Assembly: GCA_946537585.1 (NCBI GenBank)
Contig: CAMNFX010000056.1
Coordinates: 1 to 8,029, forward strand
Source of the DNA: an uncultured Lachnospiraceae bacterium
GTDB lineage: Bacteria > Bacillota > Clostridia > Lachnospirales > Lachnospiraceae
Direction: 5' to 3'
DNA length: 8,029 bases
This document shows, in pieces, positions 1 to 5,524 of this stretch. Every line of letters begins with the position of its first letter. Positions within the stretch are counted from its first letter, which is position 1. The notes under the pieces are model-generated. The model searched no databases and was not told where the DNA came from. It worked only from the letters and a program-made list of their open reading frames with translations. The position numbers and the translations under genes were made by a program.

Positions 1-141
1 GAAGCAGACCTTCGGAATGCCGCAGCTGTTCAGCTCCTCCAGGATCTTTTCCTGCTCGTCCTTTTCAAAAAGTTCCAAAAGTGCCGCTGTCAGCATATCG
101 CCTGCAGCCCCCATCCCGAGATCAAAGTACAGTGTCTTCAT
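1..141 (-). CDS. larC: LarC, nickel insertion protein for the NPN cofactor (5' part only)
   Basis: The first 47 codons are visible; the rest lies beyond position 1. The N-terminus begins [20 protein letters not shown], the typical LarC start with its GMGAAGDM motif. In the known pathway LarC is a CTP-dependent nickel insertase (cyclometallase) that puts Ni into the bis-thiocarboxylated pyridinium mononucleotide made by LarB and LarE. An AGAGG-type ribosome binding site lies just upstream of the ATG. larC starts 35 nt after the larB stop and is surely the last visible gene of larE-larB-larC. In some species larC is split into larC1/larC2 by a frameshift; that cannot be judged here because the gene is cut. 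Confidence 0.9.
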   Translation of the reverse strand, partial: MKTLYFDLGMGAAGDMLTAALLELFEKDEQEKILEELNSCGIPKVCF

Positions 142-176
142 GAATAATTCCTCTCTGCCTTAAAAAATCGCAATTG

Positions 177-929
177 TCAGCGTTTGGCCTCATGGTTGAT
201 CATGCTGGCAAGATATCCCGCTCCGAAACCGTTATCGATGTTGACGACCGAAACGCCGCTGGCGCAGGAGTTCAGCATGGATAAAAGCGCCGCTACACCT
301 CCGAAGGAAGCCCCGTAGCCCACGCTCGTCGGAACGGCGATCACCGGACAGTCGGCCAGTCCTCCGAGAACACTTGCCAAAGCGCCCTCCATTCCCGCGA
401 TCGCTACGATCACACTGGCGCTCATGATCACATCCGCATGGGAAAGGAGCCGGTGAATGCCGGCAACGCCGACATCATAGAGCCGGATGACCTCATTGCC
501 CATGACCTCCGCCGTAAGCGCTGCTTCTTCCGCGACCGGGATGTCACTGGTCCCTCCGGTCGCGATCACGATCTTTCCGATCCCGTCTGCAGGGGGCATC
601 GGTCCGATGATGCCGATCTTTGCATCCTTATGATAATCCATTGCATGGTCCTGTCCCACGATCGCAGCCTTCTCCTCTGACATGCGTGTGATCAGAATGG
701 CGTCATTTCCTTTTTCCTTCAGCACCTTTGCGATGCCGCTGATCTGTTCGGCAGTCTTTCCGGCCCCGTAGATCACCTCGGCCGCTCCCTGACGGATCTT
801 GCGGTGATGGTCCACCATGGCATATCCGAGATCGGTAAAGGGCTCCTGTTTGATCTTCAAAACGGCGTCATCCACAGAAAGACTCCCGTCCCTGACTGAC
901 TCCAGTATGCGCCGTATTTCCGTATTCAT
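177..929 (-). CDS. larB: LarB, pyridinium-3,5-biscarboxylic acid mononucleotide synthase
   Basis: 250 residues. LarB carboxylates the pyridinium ring of nicotinic acid adenine dinucleotide at C5 and hydrolyses the phosphoanhydride, the first step of NPN cofactor synthesis. The C-terminal half is a PurE/AIR-carboxylase-like domain. It shows IATGGTSDIPVAEEA, IAGMEGALASVLGGL, the glycine-rich VPTSVGYGASFGG, and a closing NIDNGFGAGYLA, all characteristic of LarB. The start is set at 929: the reading frame is open to an ATG at 968, but AGGAGG at 941-936 lies 6 nt before 929 and family members begin close to this Met (MNTEIRRILE). larE ends 99 nt upstream. That gap holds a modest imperfect hairpin (978-947, CCGG and GGC/GCC stems) next to the ribosome binding site. 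No separate promoter was recognised. Confidence 0.93.
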   Translation of the reverse strand: MNTEIRRILESVRDGSLSVDDAVLKIKQEPFTDLGYAMVDHHRKIRQGAAEVIYGAGKTAEQISGIAKVLKEKGNDAILITRMSEEKAAIVGQDHAMDYHKDAKIGIIGPMPPADGIGKIVIATGGTSDIPVAEEAALTAEVMGNEVIRLYDVGVAGIHRLLSHADVIMSASVIVAIAGMEGALASVLGGLADCPVIAVPTSVGYGASFGGVAALLSMLNSCASGVSVVNIDNGFGAGYLASMINHEAKR

Positions 930-1028
930 ATCCATCCTCCTAAGTGCCGGCAGGCTGTAATGCAGCAAGCCATACCGGAAATTCTATATTCCTGCATCTA
1001 TTCTTTTTCAGTCCGGTCAGTGATCCTC

Positions 1029-1772
1029 TCAGCGTGTCACAAGGTCAAGCAGCACCGCCTTATAATCCTTCCCAAGTTCGGAAAGGATCTGCTCTCTATG
1101 CTCCAATACGGTTCCCAGTGAAGACGCCGGTACCTGCAGCCTTGCCGCGCCGTCCAGATACCGCACCCTGAAATCCCTCAGTCCAAGTCCCGCAAGAAAG
1201 GTCTCTGCAGCCTCGGTCTTCTTAAGGATCTCCGTGGTTATGCGGGTCCCGGCAGGCACTCTCGTCGCAAGGCAGGCATAGGACGGCTTGTCCCAGGTAA
1301 AAAGCCCTGCTTCCTTCGAAAGCTCCCGGATCTTTGCCTTTGTCAGGCCGCACTCCCTTAACGGAGAGCGCACGGACAGCTCCCTTAAAGCCCGCATTCC
1401 GGGGCGGTCTCCCGCATCATCGGAAGCATTGGTCCCGTCAAGGACCATGGTATAGCCATCCTCCGCCGCCGACTTCAGGATCATTCCGAATATATTCTGC
1501 TTGCAGTAATAGCATCGGTCCGGCGGATTCTCCGCCACCCTCTCGTCGCACAGGGCATCCGCGGAAAGGATCCTCATGCGCGCACCGGTTTCGCGCGCAA
1601 GACGCTTTGCGTCCTCCATTTCAAATTCCGGCTGAAAATCTGTTTTTACATAGTATGCCGTTACATCCTTTGCATACTGCTGTGCGGCATACAGGAGGTA
1701 TGCCGAATCCACACCGCCGGAAAAGGCGATGGCCGCACGCGGATTTTCTCTGAAAAATGCTCTGAGATCCAT
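1029..1772 (-). CDS. larE: LarE, ATP-dependent sulfur transferase for the NPN cofactor
   Basis: 247 residues. LarE adenylates the two ring carboxylates of the LarB product and converts them to thiocarboxylates. Visible: PP-loop SGGVDS (residues 18-23); NPPDRCYYCK (82-91); DGTN (112-115) followed by DDAGDRPG; and KPSYACLATR (162-171). Cys167 sits where LarE enzymes carry the reactive cysteine that can donate sulfur sacrificially. Cys87 and Cys90 add a CxxC, giving the three-cysteine pattern reported for LarE homologs thought to hold an [4Fe-4S] cluster, so this copy may be catalytic rather than sacrificial (inference). The frame is open to an ATG at 1910, but GGAGG at 1783-1779 with a 6-nt spacer and the family length favour 1772. 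First gene of larE-larB-larC, behind the structured leader. Confidence 0.93.
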   Translation of the reverse strand: MDLRAFFRENPRAAIAFSGGVDSAYLLYAAQQYAKDVTAYYVKTDFQPEFEMEDAKRLARETGARMRILSADALCDERVAENPPDRCYYCKQNIFGMILKSAAEDGYTMVLDGTNASDDAGDRPGMRALRELSVRSPLRECGLTKAKIRELSKEAGLFTWDKPSYACLATRVPAGTRITTEILKKTEAAETFLAGLGLRDFRVRYLDGAARLQVPASSLGTVLEHREQILSELGKDYKAVLLDLVTR

Positions 1773-1784
1773 ACTTTTCCTCCA

Positions 1785-1810
1785 TTCGATCAGGCATGAG
1801 CTGAACAGTT
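1785..1810 (-). repeat. Fragment resembling the end of the rimI-rnz palindromic element
   Basis: Read on the minus strand from 1810, this stretch begins AACTGTTCAGC, identical to the first 11 bases of the terminal inverted repeat of the element at 4882-5060. The likeness continues inward through TGCCTG, GAATG and GAAAAG: about 32 of 40 positions match by eye with one gap, running into the larE ribosome binding site. No matching second end was found nearby, so this is either a degraded remnant or an unrelated likeness. It lies between the attenuator hairpin and larE. Confidence 0.45.
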
Positions 1811-1820
1811 CCTGTCTTAA

Positions 1821-1865
1821 GACAAACAAAAGGTACATCCCCGCCTTCTGGAAGGGATATACCTT
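1821..1865 (-). terminator. Putative intrinsic terminator/attenuator before larE
   Basis: In minus-strand RNA, bases 1865-1854 (AAGGUAUAUCCC) pair with 1841-1830 (GGGAUGUACCUU) in a 12-bp helix with a single G-U pair, loop 1853-1842. It is followed by a U-rich run (UUUUGUUUGU, counting two stem bases). On the plus strand the G-U becomes a C/A mismatch, which suggests the structure belongs to minus-strand RNA. It lies downstream of the larE promoter and 48 nt before the larE start, so it would stop lar transcription inside the leader. It could also stop readthrough from ispD, which has no clear terminator of its own. Confidence 0.6.
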
Positions 1866-1945
1866 CGTGGTACTGCTGTTACTTTTATCAGACATCGGCT
1901 CCTGCCGCATCCAAAACGGCTTCCTGCCGCTGATCTCTATATCCC
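1854..1945 (-). promoter_or_regulatory. Candidate riboswitch-like leader RNA of the lar operon
   Basis: Minus-strand RNA folds by eye into a closed domain. The outer helix P1 pairs GGGAUAUA (1945-1938) with UAUAUCCC (1861-1854). Inside, AUCAG (1934-1930) pairs with CUGAU (1891-1887). Within that lie two near-identical hairpins, CGGC-AGGAA-GCCG (1929-1917) and CGGC-AGGA-GCCG (1907-1896), giving a three-way junction. The 3' strand of P1 is also the 5' strand of the terminator hairpin, so the two folds exclude each other. A small UACC/GGUA hairpin (1872-1860) competes for the same strand. A GGCGGG/CCUGCC hairpin (1965-1947) and a UGCUGA/UCAGCA hairpin (1996-1981) precede the domain. I do not recognise a known riboswitch consensus. 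No covariation data are available, so this remains a structural inference. Confidence 0.5.
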
Positions 1946-2007
1946 GGGCAGGGCCAAAGCCCGCCGGTTATAAAAGGGACTGCTGATTCATCAGCATTTT
2001 CTTCATC

Positions 2008-2036
2008 ATCTTAATGATCTTTTTCCCCGATGTCAA
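2008..2036 (-). promoter_or_regulatory. Sigma-A promoter of the lar operon
   Basis: On the minus strand there is a perfect -35 TTGACA (2036-2031), a 17-nt spacer and TAAGAT (2013-2008) as a 4/6 match to -10. Transcription would begin near 2001, leaving a leader of about 230 nt before larE. The promoter lies 44 nt past the ispD stop, so the lar genes can be transcribed separately from the t6A/ispD operon. Confidence 0.7.
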
Positions 2037-2080
2037 GCCGGAAACCCATAGGAAAAACTTTTCCCGGCATAATGAGATGC

Positions 2081-2821
2081 TTATTCTCCGGATGCCTGTC
2101 CCTGTTCCTTAAGGTACGCCTGTGCAATGATCATATCCTCCGGCGTTGTGATCTTCAGGTTCCGTTTGTCACCTGCGATCAGACGGACATGGCACTCCGT
2201 CATGTTCTCCACGATCACCGCGTCATCCGTGATCCGGCTCTCATCCGTACCGTACTCGCGGATGGTCTTATACAAAGACTCGTAGGCCTCCCGGATCAGG
2301 GGGAAGGAAAAGGACTGCGGCGTCTGGATGGACCAGAGCGTGGACCGGTCCAGCGTGTCCGTTATGAACCCGTGGGAATTGGCGCGCTTGATCGTATCCG
2401 TCACAGGGACGGCGGCAACACACGCCCGTGTCAGAAGAACATACTTTAAGCTTCGGTCGATCAGATCCTGTGTGATCAGTGGGCGGACGCCGTCGTGGAT
2501 CAGGACATAGTCCGTATCCTCCGGAACACACTTCAGGCCGTTGTAGACAGACTTGAAGCGCTGGTCGGAGCCCTCCACGATATTCCGTACCTTATGGATG
2601 CCATACTTCATGCAGATCTTCAGAGCTTCATCCGTATCCCCCTTGGGAACGACCAGTACGATCGCGGAAATACGGGCATTTTTTTCAAATGCAAGGAGAC
2701 TGTACGCAACGACCGGCATCCCGCAAAGATCCGCAAACTGCTTCTTCACGGAAGAGTGCATTCTCGTACCGCTGCCTGCCGCCATGACCAGTGCTGTATA
2801 TTTCGGTGTGCTTGCTGCCAT
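2081..2821 (-). CDS. ispD: IspD, 2-C-methyl-D-erythritol 4-phosphate cytidylyltransferase
   Basis: 246 residues, the usual length. The enzyme joins CTP and MEP to give CDP-ME and pyrophosphate, a cytosolic step of the non-mevalonate isoprenoid pathway. Motifs: AAGSGTRM with Arg20 and Lys27 in the nucleotide-binding loop (the same numbers as the catalytic residues of E. coli IspD), HDGVRPLI (109-116), VPVTDTIK (138-145), LWSIQTPQSF (162-171), TDDAVIVE (198-205) and GDKRNLKITTPEDM (217-230). The common P-K-Q of the loop reads K-K-Q here. It follows tsaD by 13 nt with an AGGAAGG ribosome binding site in the gap, so it is co-transcribed as the last gene of the operon. Only a weak short hairpin and no T-run follow the stop. 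Confidence 0.95.
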   Translation of the reverse strand: MAASTPKYTALVMAAGSGTRMHSSVKKQFADLCGMPVVAYSLLAFEKNARISAIVLVVPKGDTDEALKICMKYGIHKVRNIVEGSDQRFKSVYNGLKCVPEDTDYVLIHDGVRPLITQDLIDRSLKYVLLTRACVAAVPVTDTIKRANSHGFITDTLDRSTLWSIQTPQSFSFPLIREAYESLYKTIREYGTDESRITDDAVIVENMTECHVRLIAGDKRNLKITTPEDMIIAQAYLKEQGQASGE

Positions 2822-2834
2822 ATCTACCTTCCTG

Positions 2835-3899
2835 TCAGATCCTGTGTGAACCGGTCGAGCCCAGTTTCAGGTTCGGCTGTGCGTTCAGGAAGGCGTCATC
2901 CCTGACGCCGTCCAGATATTCAAAATAGGCTGCGGACGCGATCATCGCGGCATTGTCCGTGCAGAAGACCGGCTCCGGATACAGGCATTCCATCCCGCGC
3001 TTTTCACATTCTTCGAGCATCATCCTTCTCAAAGCAGTGTTGGCGCTCACACCGCCCGCTATGGCGACCGTATGATAGCCGTAATTTTCCGCGCAGCGGA
3101 CCGTCCTCGTGACGAGCGATTCCACAACAGCATTCTGGAAGGAAGCGCAGAGGTCCGCCGTACTGATCGTTTCTCCCTTCATCTGCGCCATGTTGATGTG
3201 GTTTAAAACTGCGGATTTAAGGCCCGAGAAGGTAAAATCATAGGGGTGGTCCCGCACCTCTCCGCGGGGAAATTCGATCGCATGGGGATCTCCCTCACGG
3301 GCTGCCTTATCAAGCTTCGGTCCTCCCGGATATCCGAGCCCCACTGCACGGGCCACCTTGTCAAAGGTCTCCCCGGCAGCATCATCCATCGTCCTGCCGA
3401 CCAGTTCAAAATCTCTGTAGCCATGAACCACAGCAAGATGTGTATGGCCGCCGCTCACGACGAGGCAGACGTACGGCGGCTTCAGCCCGGGATGGGTGAT
3501 ATAATTTGCTGCAATATGTCCCTCGATATGGTGCACACCGACCAGCGGCTTATGAAGCGCATAGGCCAGTGCCTTCGCCTCCGAGACGCCGACCAGCAGC
3601 GCACCGACAAGGCCGGGGCCCTTCGTCACGGCGATCACATCGATATCATCAAAGCCCATGCCTGCCTCTTTCAACGCCAGGCGGATCACGCCGTTGATGT
3701 TCTCACAGTGGAGCCTCGAGGCGATCTCCGGCACCACGCCGCCATACAGGGTGTGGATATCGATCTGGGAGGATATGATATTGGAAAGGACCTCCCTGCC
3801 GTTTCTGACGACGGCTGCCGCCGTTTCGTCGCAGGAGCTCTCAATTCCGAGTATTGTCAGATTCTGCTCTTTATCAGTCATTGCATTCACGTTATACAT
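2835..3899 (-). CDS. tsaD: TsaD, tRNA N6-adenosine threonylcarbamoyltransferase
   Basis: 354 residues from the ATG at 3899. TsaD transfers the threonylcarbamoyl group from TC-AMP to A37 of tRNAs reading ANN codons, working with TsaB and TsaE. This ASKHA-fold protein shows [10 protein letters not shown] (17-26), [12 protein letters not shown] (93-104), HHIEGH with metal ligands His124 and His128 (123-128), SGGHTHL (149-155), AGGVSAN (281-287) and Asp315 in CTDNAAMIA. The start is not certain: the ATG at 3899 has only a weak UGAG site, and a second ATG at 3881 would begin [16 protein letters not shown], closer to the family norm. It lies 42 nt after rnz and 13 nt before ispD in one operon. TsaC, which makes TC-AMP, is not in the window. 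Confidence 0.95.
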   Translation of the reverse strand: MYNVNAMTDKEQNLTILGIESSCDETAAAVVRNGREVLSNIISSQIDIHTLYGGVVPEIASRLHCENINGVIRLALKEAGMGFDDIDVIAVTKGPGLVGALLVGVSEAKALAYALHKPLVGVHHIEGHIAANYITHPGLKPPYVCLVVSGGHTHLAVVHGYRDFELVGRTMDDAAGETFDKVARAVGLGYPGGPKLDKAAREGDPHAIEFPRGEVRDHPYDFTFSGLKSAVLNHINMAQMKGETISTADLCASFQNAVVESLVTRTVRCAENYGYHTVAIAGGVSANTALRRMMLEECEKRGMECLYPEPVFCTDNAAMIASAAYFEYLDGVRDDAFLNAQPNLKLGSTGSHRI

Positions 3900-3941
3900 T
3901 GCCGGGCTCAGCGGACCTCATGCACACAAAACCCGGGTCTT

Positions 3942-4865
3942 TCAGTCTTCATCAAAGTTCAGTTCTTTGATCATGCCGTCCTTTCCGCACTTGACGTTCG
4001 GGAAGATCTTCTGCATCTCCTCAATATACTGCTTCGGATTGGTCATGGACGGGCTGTAATGTGTGTACCACATCTCCCGCGGAGCGATCTCCGCCTCCGC
4101 CGCCATACGTGCGGATTCCTGCATGGTGGTATGCTTATAGGCTCTCGCCTTCTCACGGCAGTCCGGATCTCCGTACATTCCCTCGCAGATAAAAAGATCC
4201 GCGTCGGATGCGGCCTGTACGATATTCTCGCAGGGCCTCGTATCGGTCGTATAGGTCACCTTGATGCCGCGCCGGTCCGGTCCCATGACCATTTCCGGGC
4301 GGAAGGTCCTGCCGCTTTCTTTGTCCCGTACGATCTCACCCTTCTGAAGGGGGTTCCAGAACTGTAAGGGAATGCCCTGTTCCTTTGCCGCCTGCGGATC
4401 AAACTTCCCTTTACGCGGCACGATCACGGTGTAGCCGTAGCAGGTGATGTTATGCTTTACCTTAAAGCAGCGGATCTCGAAAGGACCCAGGCGATACTGC
4501 TCCGTATTCTGATCGAGCTCAATGAAACGGAGCTCAAAGGGCAGCTCGGGAGCGATGCACCTTAAGGAACGCACGATATTAAACAGTCCCTTCGGCCCGA
4601 TCATGATCACAGGCTCGGTGCGTTCCGCATTGGCCATGTTGAGGAGCATCCCCGGAAGTCCCGAGATATGATCCGCATGAAAATGCGTAAAGCACATGAT
4701 ATCGATGGACTTGGGAGACCAGCCGATCTCCTTGAGCGCGATCTGCGTACCCTCGCCGCAGTCGATCAGGATATTGGAACCCTCGCTCCGAAGCATCAGG
4801 GAGGTCAGCCATCGGTGCGGCATGGGCGTCATACCGCCGGTGCCCAGTAAACAGACGTCTAACAT
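3942..4865 (-). CDS. rnz: Ribonuclease Z, tRNA 3'-endonuclease
   Basis: 307 residues, typical of the short bacterial RNase Z. It removes the 3' trailer from pre-tRNAs that lack an encoded CCA so that the CCA end can be added. It is a metallo-beta-lactamase fold with two zinc sites. Zinc ligands and catalytic residues visible: HFHADH (61-66), His138 in KVKHNITCYGY, Asp208 in TTDTRP and His269 in YTHYSPS; KHTTMQESA (244-252) is also typical. The segment from PRKGKFDP (150-157) to MGPDRRGIK matches the family's tRNA-binding exosite arm. The ribosome binding site GAGGT lies 4-5 nt before the ATG. The gene sits between rimI and tsaD, which are neighbours in B. subtilis. Both serine tRNAs in this window lack CCA and would be substrates. 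Confidence 0.95.
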   Translation of the reverse strand: MLDVCLLGTGGMTPMPHRWLTSLMLRSEGSNILIDCGEGTQIALKEIGWSPKSIDIMCFTHFHADHISGLPGMLLNMANAERTEPVIMIGPKGLFNIVRSLRCIAPELPFELRFIELDQNTEQYRLGPFEIRCFKVKHNITCYGYTVIVPRKGKFDPQAAKEQGIPLQFWNPLQKGEIVRDKESGRTFRPEMVMGPDRRGIKVTYTTDTRPCENIVQAASDADLFICEGMYGDPDCREKARAYKHTTMQESARMAAEAEIAPREMWYTHYSPSMTNPKQYIEEMQKIFPNVKCGKDGMIKELNFDED

Positions 4866-4881
4866 ATGTACCTCAATTCGT

Positions 4882-5060
4882 AACTGTTCAGCACCTGCCT
4901 GTTGAATGTCCGAAAAGCATATTTATATGCTTTTCGACAGTCAGACAGGCAGTGTCTGAGGAGCAGACGGCCCATACATGAGCAGAATTTTGATTACATT
5001 AAAACGGTCTATTCAGAATCAAAATTCTGCGAATACTATGTGGCCGGGTGCTGAACAGTT
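4882..5060. repeat. MITE-like palindromic element between rimI and rnz
   Basis: A 179-bp segment bounded by perfect 14-bp inverted repeats, AACTGTTCAGCACC (4882-4895) and its complement (5047-5060). Inside are two arms. Arm A: CTGCCTGT (4895-4902) pairs with 4945-4952, enclosing an 11-bp hairpin CGAAAAGCATA/TATGCTTTTCG (4911-4936). Arm B: a perfect 14-bp pair, GCAGAATTTTGATT (4982-4995) with 5017-5030, extended outward by CATA/TATG and GGCC/GGCC (4969-5045). TCAGACA/TGTCTGA (4941-4959) is an alternative hairpin. None of the stems is followed by a T-run, so they are not ordinary terminators. No target-site duplication is evident. It carries no ORF of its own but overlaps the last codons of rimI. 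Confidence 0.65.
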
Positions 5061-5524
5061 GCCTTCATTATGACGGCATTTTCCGGCGGATCATGATAAT
5101 ATCCGCGGCGAATGCCTTCCTCTGTAAATCCTGCCTTTTGATACATGGCACGTGCCGGCAGATTGCTCTCCCGGACCTCCAGGAAGACCGCTTTCGCCTT
5201 CCTCTCCGCAGCCTCCTTCAAAAGGGACAAAAGGATCCTGCTGCCGATACCCTCCCTCAGGCGGGCGGGATCTGCGGCGATCATGATGACCTCTGCATCA
5301 TCAAAGCAGCGGAGCAGTCCGTATCCCAGGACGTCCGTCTCCCCATCCGGTGCTTCTGAGGCGGCGCAGATCAGGTAATCATAGTCATTGAAAACATTTT
5401 CCGAAAAGGCATCCCTGCCCCAGCGGCTGTTTCCGAATACACGGGCATCCATGTCCGCGATCCTGTCGAGGATCTCCTCTCTTTTTGACACTTCCAGGCT
5501 TTTATCTACTTCAAGAATCATCAT
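5036..5524 (-). CDS. rimI: RimI-type GNAT N-acetyltransferase
   Basis: 162 residues. A single GNAT domain with the RimI pattern: substrate-side WGRDAF (35-40), the acetyl-CoA pyrophosphate loop ARLREGIGSRIL (87-98), FLEVRESNLPARAMYQKAGF (114-133) and GYYHDPPENAVIM (141-153). In E. coli RimI acetylates the N-terminal alanine of ribosomal protein S18; in Firmicutes the substrate is less certain, but the gene sits in the t6A cluster as here. Position 89 is Leu where the loop usually has Gln or Arg. The ATG overlaps the tsaB stop (ATGA, 5524-5521), so translation is probably coupled. The last residues (ATVQHPAT) and the TAG stop fall in the palindromic element at 4882-5060, so the original C-terminus was probably replaced. 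Confidence 0.88.
   Translation of the reverse strand: MMILEVDKSLEVSKREEILDRIADMDARVFGNSRWGRDAFSENVFNDYDYLICAASEAPDGETDVLGYGLLRCFDDAEVIMIAADPARLREGIGSRILLSLLKEAAERKAKAVFLEVRESNLPARAMYQKAGFTEEGIRRGYYHDPPENAVIMKATVQHPAT

Noticed and set aside
22..36. Another copy of the GCTGAACAG repeat end inside larC
   Set aside because: The shared part is only 9 bases, is explained by codons for Leu-Asn-Ser in a conserved protein, and does not extend.
1773..1910. A 46-residue N-terminal extension of LarE, beginning at the ATG at 1910 or 1895
   Set aside because: The frame is open by chance-compatible length, the stretch is full of RNA structure, and GGAGG at 1783-1779 with family length supports the ATG at 1772.
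1896..1929. Mini-ykkC (guanidine-II) riboswitch
   Set aside because: Tandem hairpins are present, but the loops are AGGAA/AGGA rather than the ACGR loops of that class, and the downstream genes do not fit.
2051..2067. Terminator after ispD
   Set aside because: The GGAAAA/TTTTCC stem is short and A-T rich, with no T-run; too weak to call.
3246..4367. A 373-codon open frame on the plus strand opposite tsaD and rnz
   Set aside because: It is wholly antisense to two well-supported genes, spans their junction, has no ribosome binding site and reads as low-quality protein rich in His, Arg and Cys.
4866..4950. A dedicated promoter for rnz using TATAAA within the 4911-4936 hairpin
   Set aside because: No acceptable -35 hexamer lies 16-18 nt upstream, and the TATAAA is part of a palindrome.
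4911..5030. Intrinsic terminators between rimI and rnz
   Set aside because: The hairpins are strong but neither strand has a T-run after them; a palindromic element explains them better.
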